A stretch of 64,000 bases of DNA from Prorocentrum cordatum (lineage: Eukaryota > Sar > Dinophyceae > Prorocentrales > Prorocentraceae). The stretch lies in the NCBI GenBank assembly GCA_963575745.1, contig CAUYUJ010005758.1, forward strand, positions 227,501-291,500, written 5' to 3'. The position numbers and the translations under genes are program-made. The notes below the pieces were generated by a model. The model saw nothing but the letters and a program-made list of their open reading frames with translations. It ran no database searches and had not been told where the DNA came from. Shown here piece by piece: positions 44,067 to 54,296 of the stretch (position 1 is the stretch's first letter; every line of letters begins with the position of its first letter).

Positions 44067-46345
44067 CTAGGCCTTCTTGCCCTTGCCCTTGCCCTTGCCC
44101 TTGCTGCGCTTTCCCTTGGCGTCCTTGCCCTTCGCGCCCTTCGATCCTCCGCCGCGCCCCTTCGGGCGGGGGGATCGGGGCCTCTCGATCCACGGAGGCA
44201 CTTCGGAATTGCCAGGGGGCTGGTCGGCGTCTGGTCGCAGCGTGACCCTCCTGACAGGGTTGCCGCTGACCGCGTCTGCTGCCGAGCGTCGATCCACCGC
44301 CACCGCCTCGGCCTCGGGGGCAAGTCGCACTCTGCCGTCGGGAGCTCCCCCAACCGGGGCGGGCTGCATTGGCGGGCCCCGCCGAACGCCCCGGTGGCGG
44401 CGGGCGCGGCTGGGCTTTCGCCTTCGCCTTGCGGCGGCCACGATGGCTCCGCTTCCAGAACGGAACGCCCCCCGCCTGAGGCGGAGCGGGACTGCGCCCG
44501 CCCGCGGCGGCTCCGCGAGCGGGGGAGGGTCGCCTCAGGGGATGAGCGGCCCCTCGCCCCTCGCCCCCGCGGGGCCCCTATCCAGGACTCGCGCCCGGGC
44601 GCCCCTTAAGATTGCTCCTCACCTCCGCGAGGCGCGCCTGCATCAGCGCGTGCTGGGCAGCAGCCTGGCGCTCCGACAAGCTGACGATCCCCGGCCGGTC
44701 GTCCATGAGCTCCAGCTGGCTGGCCGCGGCCCAGTCCTTCTCGCGCACACTCAGCTCGAGCGCCTTCGGCCGCTGGACGAGCAGGTCGCCCACCTCCGGC
44801 AGCTCCCCCTCGAGCAGCCCGTCGATCGCGTGCGCGATCGTCCGCATCTCGCGCGCCGAGTGCTGGGACATGCCGCTCTGCGGGTGCTGCCCAAAGAAGA
44901 TGCTGTTCAGGTAGGCCACTCGAGCTGAGCTGCCCCCCCGTGCTCGCCCCCTCCCGCTCGCCCAGGAATCGAGCCATCTCGGAGAAGCCCGACTCGAGCA
45001 GCGCGCCCGGGCGTTGGCGCGCTGCTTGCTGGATCCGGTTCGTTACGGAGCCAGAGGGGGCATCGTGAAAAAAGCGGCTCGGCCTCGCCTCAGTCGCCTG
45101 CGATGCCGGGCTCGGCGGAGCCCCGCGCCCTCTTGGCCGCGGCGGCGAAGAGGTCGGCGTGCCCCTCGCGATGCCGCTTGAGCGCCTGCTTCAGCTGCAC
45201 CACCTTCGCCTCGAGCGCACCCTTGGACCTCGCCTCGCTGAGCGGGTCCGCGCCGGCATCCCCCGCAGGGGCAGCGCGCGGCAGGGCGGCAGGGCGGGCC
45301 CACGCCTCGCTGAGCTACAAGGGGCTCCTCACGCGCAGCACGCGCCCGCCACTGCCTGGCACCCCATCGCGAGGACTGGAGCAGAGGTGAACCAGCGGAG
45401 CTCCGCCGTCGGCGCCCCAAAGCCTGCTCGAACTGCAGCGCGCCGACGGGCGTCGACGCGCCGCCGAACACGGCGGTGGCGAATGTGCCGAGATCGAACG
45501 TCCGCGGCCCAGATGGTTCCCAGCTTCAGCAGCGCTGCGCCGGTGACCGCCAGCGCGTCGTCGCGCGTCGGCTCTTCGATGATGCCGCCCGTCGTGAGTG
45601 CCGCCTGAGCCAGCACCTGCGGCCTGTGTGGGCCGTCCGCAGCGACGACTCCAGCACCCGACGCGCCTGCGGCCTGAAGCCCCGCCACCGCTGGCTGCGC
45701 CGCGGCAGCCCCAGGAAGCCCCGGCGGCAGCAGCGGGGCCCCTAGCCCCGCGGGGCCGGGCATGCCAGCAGCGCCCAGGGCGGCGAGGGCTCTAGCGAGA
45801 TGAGCCCCGAGCCCGAGCTGTGCGGGAGCTCCGGCCGCGGGAGCGCCACCCGCCTGCATGGCCTGCATGGCCGCGGCGATGCGCTGCTGGTTGAGGCCCA
45901 CGCCGAGGCCCCTCGCCATCTGCGCCAGCCCCGCGGCCAGCTCCTGAGGGTTGCCTCCTCCAGCCTGCGCAGCAGCAGCCACGGCAGGATTGGGGCCCGC
46001 TGCTCCAGCACGCCGCCGCGCGCCAGCCGCGGGCGCAGCAGCGGCTACCGCGCCTCCGCCGCACGGGAGGCCGCCCGCCGCGCCGGCTGCACCAGCACCT
46101 GCCGCTCCCGCGGCCAAGGGGACGAACTGCCCCGGCCCGCCATCAGCGAAGAGGGCTGCACCCCCAGGGGCCGCGGCGGCCGCGCGCCTGCGTGGGGCCC
46201 GCTTCGGCGCGGGAGCAGCAGCGGCAGCACCTCGGCCCCGCGCGCCATGAGCTGCGGCCGCTCCTCGCCCGGCTCCGCCGCGCCCGCGGCCACGCCCGCG
46301 CCCCCCACGCCCGGCAGCCGCCCCCGCTCGCCCCTTCGGCGGCAT
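44067..46345 (-). pseudogene. Gag-like retroelement protein (frame-broken)
   Basis: The minus strand opens at an ATG at 46345 (MPPKGRAGAAAGRGG) with a long A/G/R-rich region, then NPQELAAGLAQMARGLGVGL and EEPTRDDALAVTGAALLKLG. Frame changes near 45500 (TFDLGTFATAVFGGASTPVG) and again to ALEAKVVQLKQALKRHREGH, which stops at 45090. After that come RIQQAARQRPGALLESGFSE, YLNSIFFGQHPQSGMSQHSA and REMRTIAHAIDGLLEGELPE (45060-44600), resembling a gag-like domain common in dinoflagellate retroelements (from memory, not searched). A lysine-rich end (GAKGKDAKGKRSKGKGKGKG) stops at 44067. The breaks could be introns or decay. No RT was found downstream, where the 105-nt satellite starts. Confidence 0.5.
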
Positions 46346-46348
46346 CCC

Positions 46349-46717
46349 TCACGCCGGAGGCGGAGGCGGCGGCACGTCCGCGAGGCCAGCCAGGGCCGCC
46401 ACGATGGCCTCCACGTGCTCGGCCAGCGGCAGGGCAGCCCGGCGCTCGCCAGGCGTGAAGAGCGCGCGGTGCGCGTTCTGCAGCGCCCGCCCCAGCGTCC
46501 AGCAGAGCTCGCAGCCCGGCACCACGAGGTCGTGCGAGCCGAGCGAGTACGCGGGCGCCTCGCCCAGCCGCCCGCCGCACCACGCGCAGGCCCGCACAGG
46601 CGGCCCGCTCTCGTGCAGCTGCACCGGCGAGAGCCACAGGTGCACGAGCGGCGCGCGCGGGGCCCACCGTTCGGGCCCGAGCGCTGGGTGCGGGCGCCAC
46701 ACCAGGGCCCAGCCCAC
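46349..46717 (-). CDS. Short Cys-rich ORF upstream of the gag-like ORF
   Basis: The minus-strand frame reads WALVWRPHPALGPERWAPRA, then CAWCGGRLGEAPAYSLGSHD, PGCELCW and LFTPGERRAALPLAEHVEAI, stopping at 46349, four bases before the ATG of the gag-like ORF. The two CxxC pairs suggest a zinc ribbon. Tight spacing suggests both belong to one retroelement transcript. Not identified. Confidence 0.45.
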   Translation of the reverse strand: MGWALVWRPHPALGPERWAPRAPLVHLWLSPVQLHESGPPVRACAWCGGRLGEAPAYSLGSHDLVVPGCELCWTLGRALQNAHRALFTPGERRAALPLAEHVEAIVAALAGLADVPPPPPPA

Positions 46718-47023
46718 GGCGCTGCCCGCCTGCCGCGCCAGCGCCTCGGCGCCCGCGGGCTCCGCCGGCGGCGGAGCGGCTGCCCCGGCCGCGGTTCCCT
46801 CGGCGCCAGCGGCGGGGTCGGCTCGGCCCCGAACTCAGGAGTCGACGGGCGGCGGCTGGCCCAGCCGCCTCCGCAGGGGCCGCCACCCAGGGCGGCCGCG
46901 GGGCCCGGCTCTCCCACCAGCCCGACGGCGCCTTCGCCGGAGGCGCTGGCGGCCACGGCCCGCGATGGCCCGCCGGAGGGGAGGACGCGGGCCCAGGCAA
47001 TCGCATGCCCTCGCAGAGGGCCA

Positions 47024-47077
47024 GTTGAGCCAAAGCGGCTACAAAGCGGAGTTGAGCCAAAGCGGCTACAAAGCGGA
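47024..47077 (-). other. Two tandem 27-nt spliced-leader-like units
   Basis: GTTGAGCCAAAGCGGCTACA on the plus strand, within a 27-nt unit, is repeated exactly at 47024-47050 and 47051-47077. On the minus strand each reads TTTGTAGCCGCTTTGGCTCA and on, agreeing with the dinoflagellate leader at about 17 of 22 positions, including GTAGCC and TTTGGCTCAA. They lie about 300 bp upstream of the Cys-rich and gag-like ORFs on that strand. Confidence 0.55.
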
Positions 47078-48280
47078 AGGGAGGGGCCCCTGGGAAGCCC
47101 TCCGCGGCCTGCCCCAGAGCTCTTACCCCCAAACGGCTCAAGTAAGCCTCTACCCAAAATGTTTGCTGTATGCACGTGTGTACGTTACTGCTGCATGCTG
47201 CATAATCTGGGTGTACCGTGTTCGTGCACATTGTTGGTGCCTGCTATGTGGTCTCATCAGAATGTCATCATATGACTGGTGCGCGTGTGTTACTAAAACT
47301 TGGTACTGGCGTATCTAATTGGTGTTTGTCATCTTCATGTCTGCTACTCATGTCAGTCATAGATGTCAGTGGACGGCGTGACATCGTGACGCCTGCCATG
47401 ACTGATTTGTCGCTAAATGCTTCTACCGTGTCGGTGTCCGGTGCACGGCGAGGCGGGATACGCAGGACACTCGGGGGTACTGGGGCCTGGCGGCCGCGGT
47501 ATGCAGGACTGGTGGGCGAGCTGGGATCCTCGGGGCAGTCGAGAATACTGGGAATACTGGGGCCTGGCGGCCGCGGTAGGCATCGCTGGCGGGCTGGCTT
47601 CTTCTTGTAATGTAGCAGCTCTGGACGGTCGGGTTGGAAAAAGACCGTTTGAAGTCTTGAGCAGGGGAAGCGACAGCGGATGGGGGCCAAGTGTAAACAA
47701 GGACGCTAAGGGCGCTTGGTGGAGTACCAAGTAAGCTGCTGATGATAGCGCCATATCTCCTGTTGTCATTCGCGAGATATGACAGAACACGGCAAGGAAC
47801 CACCAAGGAACCTATAGGCGCTCGAGGGGTGCCAGGTGCCAATAATTCCATGTGCGCTGGTCGCTTGCTTCAGACATGGCACTGGGCACGAAAGGAATTA
47901 CGAACCGAATTGCGCAAGTGTCGCAGAACTCCAGCGTCGTGGCGATTTTGCCGTCGCAAACACCTTCTTGATGGTCACGGTCCCGATCTGAGCTACGGAC
48001 GCCCAGATTGCCGAACATCCGCATCCATGACTGTTACCGCGACGCTGGGCCTTGAGATCCGACGTTGCGAAAAAGTGCACGTGACCTCGCGGAGAATCAC
48101 GTCCCGAGTCCTGGACCCCGCCTCGAATCGATCGGCGAGGGTCCCAGGGCCCGAACAACTCAAACATCGCCTTCCCTGAAAAAGATGCGACGTCAGAGCT
48201 GCAGGGAGGCTGTTTGTGTTGTCCAACCACTCTGTGGTGTTAGGTCCTCGTTTTGAATCAGCAGCGCTCCCGCGACATCC
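47078..48280. other. No recognised gene; small duplication
   Basis: Contains a roughly 75-nt duplication built on TACTGGGGCCTGGCGGCCGC (about 47477 and 47556). The rest is unique DNA. Confidence 0.4.
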
Positions 48281-48375
48281 CTCCTCCTCCTCCTCCTCCT
48301 CCTCCTCCCCCTCCTCCCCCTCCTCCTCCTCCCCCTCCTCCTCGTCCTCCTCCTCCTCCTCCTCCTCCTCATCCT
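48280..48375. repeat. (TCC)n microsatellite
   Basis: TCC/CCC triplets leading directly into the 90-nt satellite. Confidence 0.9.
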
Positions 48376-48384
48376 CTCTCCTTA

Positions 48385-49760
48385 CATGTCGGCACGCCCC
48401 TCGCAAGTTCCATGGCCCCATCGGGAGCCCCAACTAAGGCCCACCTGCCAAAAATTGCAGAAGTGCCCGCCTCTGATTTCGACACACCCCTCCCACGTTG
48501 TGTGGCCCAGCAAGGAGGCCAAACTAAGGCCCAAATGCAAACCACACAGACAAATTCCCGCCTCCCATTTCGGCACAGCACTCACACGTTCCGGGGCCCC
48601 ACAGGGAGCCCAAACCAAGGCCCGACTGCCAAAGTTCACATGGGCTCCCGCCTCTCATGTCGGCACGCTGCGGGACCCCATAGGAAGCTCCAACCTAAGT
48701 ACCAAGTGCTAGGGTCAGCATGAACTCACGCCTTTCATTTCGGCATCGCCCCTCATACGTTCCGTGGCCCTATGTGGGGGCTCCGTCTACAACCCAGATG
48801 CCACGGTTGGCATGAGCTCCCGGCTCTAATTTCGGCACGCCCCCCATACGTCAGAGGGGGTCCCAACTAAAGCTCAAATACCGAAATTCACACGAGCTTC
48901 CGCCGATCATCTCGGCACACCCCTCGCACGCTTCATGGCCCAATGGGGAGCCCCAACGAAGGCCCACATGCCAACAATCACACATGCTCAAGTTTCCCAT
49001 GTCGGCACACCGCTCCCTCATTGCGTGGGCCTGTACGAAGGCCAAACAGAAACCCAAATGCAAAAGTTCACACGAGTTCCCGCCCTCATTTCGGCACGCC
49101 CCTCACACGCTGCGTGGCCCCATAGGAAGCCCCAAGTGCTCAAATGCGAAATTCAAATGAGTTCCTGCCTCTCTTTCCGACACACCCCTCACACGTTCCG
49201 TGGCCCCATAAAGGGGGCCCGAACTGGAGCCGAAATGCCAAAATGCACACGAGTTCCCGCCTCCGATTGCGGCACACGCCCCTCACACGCTTCGTGGCCC
49301 TATATGGGGAGCCCAGCAAAGGATCAAATACCACGGTTCGCATAACCTCCCGCCTCGAATTCTGGTACACCCGTAGCACGCTTCGTGGCCCCATAGGGAG
49401 CTCCAACTAAGGCCCACGTGCCAAAATTCATTGGGATCTCCCGCCTTACATTTCGGCACATCCATTGCGGCATAAGGCACGCATGCCAGGATGGGCATGT
49501 TCTCGCCTCCCATTTCGGCACACCTCTCACACGTTTCGTGGCCCCATATGCGGGGCCCAACTAAAGCCCAAATGCCAGGGTTCGAATGAATTCCCGCCTC
49601 TCATTTCGGCATACCTCTCACACGCTTCGCGGCCCCGTAGGGGCCGACGGGCCAAATGCCAGGGTTCGCAAAAGTTCCCGCCTCTCATTTCAGCACGCCC
49701 GCCCCTCACACGCCGTGTGGCCCCGTAGGAAGCTTTCACTAAGGTCCAAATGCCAGGGCT
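48385..49760. repeat. About 90-nt tandem satellite, 16 units
   Basis: The unit carries CCGCCTCTCATTTCGGCACG, CCCCTCACACGTTCCGTGGC, CCCATAGGGAGCCCCAACTA, AGGCCCAAATGCCAAA and TTCACACGAGTTCC. TTTCGGCA-type anchors: about 48385, 48475, 48568, 48657, 48737, 48829, 48906, 48998, 49087, 49173, 49265, 49357, 49446, 49510, 49600 and 49690. Open frames on both strands are repeat-driven. Confidence 0.92.
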
Positions 49761-51015
49761 CGAGTGAGTTCTGTGGGGGCGATCAGCTCGCGTCGCAGGG
49801 ACTCCCCAATCGATGTACTTCCACGAGCTGCCCTTGCGTCTTGGAGTGGGGCCGACATCTGAAAATGTTGCGGGCGCCTGAAAGGAAGCGTTCTCCGAAC
49901 ATCCGCTCGCTCCCCAGCTCGCGCCCCCATCCCGCCAAGCTGGTGTTCGCATCTGCCCATCTTCTCCGTGCCCCCAGTCCTTGTGTCTTGCCCCCCGTTG
50001 TGCTCTAAGCTGCGTGAGGTTGAGCCCTTCGCCAGGATAAATATGTTTTCCGTCAACTATCACTACCTGGGCGGAGGGGGGATGTGGGTCCCGGGTGCCA
50101 GTAGCGCGTGGGCGGGATGGGGGACGTCGGGACGGAGGTGCACTGCGATCGCCATAGCATGCGCGCGAGCACCGGGGAAGAGGTCCAGCCCCCCCCATTA
50201 TGTACGCTCGTCACCGTTACCGAAGGGGGTTGGCCTGGATAACGACCGCTACGCGCCAGAAGTAAAACAACAAATCCGAGCCCGTCGCCCCAAGAGAACC
50301 CCCAGAACCGCCACAAGGCGCACAAGAAAACTTCCAAAAAGCCCGCTGAGGCCCCCGAGAGGCCCCCACAGGGTCCCCCAAAGGCTTCACCCGTGGACTT
50401 CTTCCTTCTCCTGGGGGTTGGCGGGGTGGCGTAAGCCTCTTGAACAGAACTTGGCGGCGGGCAGAAAGGGGGGTAGGGGGAGGGGGGAGGGCTCCTTAGG
50501 AGGCGCCAGCCCTACATCTACAGACAAGACCAGCGCCTTCTAAGAAGCAGGGCTGTTTCTAAGAAGCCTACCCCCCTGCCCCTGCACCCCTCCCTCTGCG
50601 CGTCGCCGAAAAAAAAGCAAATCTCAGGGGAGGCCGGGGGCTTCTGCGGCACCAATGCTGCACAAGTCGAGGTTCGGCCCCACCGCTGCCAGAGGATGGC
50701 CAGCCGAGGCGTTTCTGGTGGGCGGCGCCTCAGCTCCCGTGCAGTCCCGCAGCGCGTCCACGATGCCTGGGAGGGCCGCCCCCGCCTCCATTGTCAAGGG
50801 GGGGAGGGGGGGGTGCCCTCATCTGTCTGCTGCTGCCTTCGCTGCTGGCCTGGGCCGCCGCCGCCGCCTGCTCTCGCTCGTCGCTCGCTCGTTCGCGCGC
50901 CCTTGGGGGCGCCCAGCCGCGTCCGCGGAGGTCGGGCGGTACGGCGGGCGGAGGTGCGGCCCATTCAGCCGTACGCTCATGGAGCGCGAAACGCATAAAC
51001 GCATGCCTGGTCCCT
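49761..51015. other. No recognised gene
   Basis: Unique GC-rich DNA; 50280-50400 holds a short CCCCAAGAG/GGCCCCC stretch of the dispersed degenerate repeat. No supported coding region. Confidence 0.4.
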
Positions 51016-51024
51016 CCCCTGTCC

Positions 51025-51645
51025 CCATCCTCCTCCTCCTCCTCCTCCTCCTCCTCCTCCTCCTCCTCCTCCTCCTCCTCCTCCTCTCCTCCTCCTCTCC
51101 TCCTCCTCCTCCTCCTCTCCTCCTCTCTCCTCTCTCTCTCCTCTCTCCTCTCTCCTCTCTCCTCTCTCCTCTCTCCTCTCTCCTCTCTCCTCTCTCCTCC
51201 TCCTCCTCCTCCCCTCCTCGCCTCGCTCCTCCGCTCCTCCGCCTCCGCCCTCCGCCTCCGCCTCCTCCTCCTCCGCCTCCGCCTCCGCCTGCCTCCGCCT
51301 CCTCGCCTCCGCTCCTCCGCCTCCTCCCTCCTCCCTCTCCTCCGCCTCCGCCTCCGCCTCCGCTCCGCCTCCGCCTCCGCCTCCGCCTCTCCTCCTCCCT
51401 CCTCCTCCTCTCCTCCTCCTCCCCCTCCTGCTCCTGCTCCTCCTCTGCTCCCCTCCTCCCCCCTCCCCCCCCTCCTCCTCCTCCTCCTCCTCCTCCTCCT
51501 CCTCCTCCTCCTCTCCTCCTCCTCCTCCTCCTCCTCCTCCTCCTCCTCCTCCATCCTCCTCCTCTCCCCCTCCTCCCCCTCCTCCGCCTCCTCCCCCCTC
51601 CCCTCCTCCTCCTCCTCCCCCTCCTCCCCCTCTTTCCCGAGGGGG
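51025..51645. repeat. Large TCC/CTCC microsatellite array
   Basis: Pure (TCC)n (51030-51085), CTCTCTCCT variants (51118-51195), CCGCCT variants (51230-51390), then (TCC)n again (51470-51560). Open frames of over 300 codons in several registers are artefacts. Confidence 0.93.
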
Positions 51646-51782
51646 AGAAAACTCACCCTATTTGACTTGGTGTTTTCTGTGAGGGCAACAAGCTTTGTTT
51701 TGACCAAGTCAATCTACACATGAGCCGTCGTACGAGCTGCGGGCATATGTACACGCACGCATGCATTCATAACCACATATGC

Positions 51783-52112
51783 AATCCTCCTCCTCCTCCT
51801 CCAGATCATCATCATCATCATCCTCCTCCTCCTCTTCCTCCTCCTCCTCCTCATCCTCCTCCTCATTCTCCTCCTCCTCCTTCTCCTTCTCCTCCTTTCC
51901 TCCTCCTATCCTCCTCCTCCTCCTCCTCCTCTCCTCCTCCTCCTCCTCCGCCTCAGCCTCCCCCCTCCTCCTCCTCGCCTCCTCCGCTCCTCCTCCTCCT
52001 CCTCCGCCTCCTCCTCCTCCTCCTCCTCCCCCTCCTCCTCCTCCTCCTCTTCCTCCTCATTGTCATCCTCCTCCTTCTCCTCCTCGTCCTCCTCATCCTC
52101 CTCCTCCTCTGG
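51783..52112. repeat. TCC/TCA microsatellite
   Basis: TCC triplets with a CATCATCAT stretch at 51806-51822. Confidence 0.92.
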
Positions 52113-52149
52113 ACAATGGACACCAAGGAATGCGCTCATCCTGTGGGTC

Positions 52150-54232
52150 ACGAGCCCGTTCAGCCTTTCTGGGCCAACGGGGGACCCTCTTGGGGCGCTT
52201 CGGGACAATTTTGGAGGCCATCTTGGGCGTCTTGGAGGCCATCTTGGGCGTGTTGGAGGCCTCTTGGGCTTTCTTGGAGCCCTCTTGGGGCCATCCTGGA
52301 GGCCACTTGGGGCGTCATGGGGCCCTCTTGGGGGCCTCTTGGGCGATCTTGGGGGGCCTCTTGGGCCGTCTGGAGCAGTCTGCATGCAGAGAAGAAACAA
52401 ATTCCAAAATCCTTCAAAAACCTAAGGAACTCAATGATGTTGGCCTCTTCGGGCCCTCCTGGAGGACCTCCTGGAGGCCTCTTGGGCCGTCTGGGAGGCC
52501 TCTGGGGGGCCTCTTGGGCCGTCTTGGGCAGTCTTGGACTCTCTTGGGCCGTCTTGGAGGCCGTCTTGGGCTATCTTGGGCGCACTTGGAGCCCATCTTG
52601 GACCATCTTGGAGGGCATCTTGGGCCAGCTTGGCCATCTTGGAGGCCATCTTGGAGTGTTCCCCGAATCGGTTTGGAAAGCCTTCGGGGAACACGTGGGC
52701 GCCTTGAAGGCCATCGTGGCCGTCTTGGAGGCCTCTTGGGCGATCTCGGGGGCTTGGGCCGTCTGGAGCAGTCTGAATGCCCGAGAGTCTTGGGCGTTCT
52801 TGGAGCCCTCTTGGGGCCATCCTGGAGGCCACTTGGGGCGTCATGGGGCCCTCTTGGGGGCCTCTTGGGCGATCTTGGGGGCCTCTTGGGCCGTTTGGAG
52901 CAGCCTGAATGCCGAGAAGAAGCAAATTCCAAAATCCTTCAAAAACCTAAAGAAAATCAATGATGTTGGCCTCTTCGGGCCCTCCTGGAGGACCTCTTGG
53001 AGGCCTCTTGGGCCGTCTGGGAGGCCTCTGGGGGGCCTCTTGGGCCGTCTTGGGCCGTCTTGGACTCTCTTGGGCCGTCTTGGAGGCCGTCTTGGGCCAT
53101 CTTGGGCGGACTTGGAGGCCATCTTGGACCATCTTGGAGGCCATCTTGGGCCAGCTTGGCCATCTTGGAGGCCATCTTGGAATGTTCCCCCCAAGGTTTT
53201 GGGGGAACACGTGGGCGCCTTGAAGGTCATCGTGGCCGTCTTGGAGACCTCTTGGGCGATCGTTCGGCGATCTTTGGGGGCTCTTGGGCCGTCTCGGGCT
53301 GTCGGAAGGCAGAAAAGAAGGACATTTCAACGTCCGTTAAAAACCTACGAATAATCAATGTGTTTGGCCTCTTCTGGCCTTCCTGGAGGCCTTCTTTGGG
53401 GCCTCCTGGGTCCTTTTGGGCCAGCTTCGAGCCAGCTTCGGCCATCTTGGTGGGTTCCTGGCACGTCTGACGCCGTCGAGAGCAGTCTTGGGGGCCTTTC
53501 TGGGCCAACGGGGGGCCCTCTTGGGGCGCTTCGGGGCAATTTTGGAGGCCATCTTGGGCGTCTTGGAGGCTATCTTGGGCGTGTTGGAGGCCTCGTGGGC
53601 CGTCTTGGGGCCCTCTTGGGGCAATATTGGAGGCCACTTGGGCCGTCATGGGGCTCTCTTGGGGGCCTCTTGAGCGATCTTGGGGGCTTCTTGGGCCGTC
53701 TGGAGCCGTCGGAATGCCGAGAAGAAACAAATTCCAAAATCTTTCAAACACTTAAGGAAACTCAATGATGTTGGCCTCTTCGGGCCCTCCTGGAAGACCT
53801 CTTGGGGGCCTCTTGGGCCGTCTGGGAGGCCTCTTGGGCCACCTCTTGGGCCGTCTTGGGCCGTCTTGGACTCTCTGAGGCCCTCTTGGAGGCCGTCTTG
53901 GACCATCTTGGGCGGACGTGGAGGCCATCTGGGGCCGTCTTGGAGGTCATCATGGCCGTCTTGTGTGGCCGAACGTTGAGGCCAGACCTGCCAAGCCATC
54001 GGACCATTTGTTCCCCGAATCGGTTTGAAAAGCCTTCGGGGAACACGTGGGCGTCTTGAAGGATATCTTGGCAGTCTTGGAGGCCTCTTGGGCGATCTTT
54101 CGGCGATATGTGGGGGCTCTTGGGCCGTCTCGGGCCGTCGGAAGGCCGAAAAGAAGGAAACGTCAACACCCGTCAACAATCTACGGAAAATCAATGTTTT
54201 TAGCCTCTTCTGGCCTTCCTGGGGGCCCTGAG
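52150..54232. repeat. Higher-order repeat of CTTGGAGGCCAT short units
   Basis: Short degenerate units (CTTGGAGGCCATCTTGGGC) are organised in longer repeats. A divergent block with GAAGAAACAAATTCCAAAAT, then a TCAATGATGTTGGCCTCTTC-like end, recurs at about 52384, 52910, 53300, 53715 and 54143, giving units of about 390-525 bp. A hairpin block, GTTCCCCGAA..TTCGGGGAAC, recurs at about 52659, 53184 and 54010. All three plus frames are open for hundreds of codons (W/G/L-rich) only because the repeat avoids stops. Confidence 0.9.
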
Positions 54233-54296
54233 GCAGAAAAAAACAAAAAAGCAAAACAACCAGGGAAAAAGCAAAAAAAACAAAACAAAAAAAAAA

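Noticed and set aside
42225-49760. CRISPR array
   Set aside because: The tandem units are contiguous with no constant short repeat plus unique spacers, there are no cas genes, and the genome is eukaryotic.
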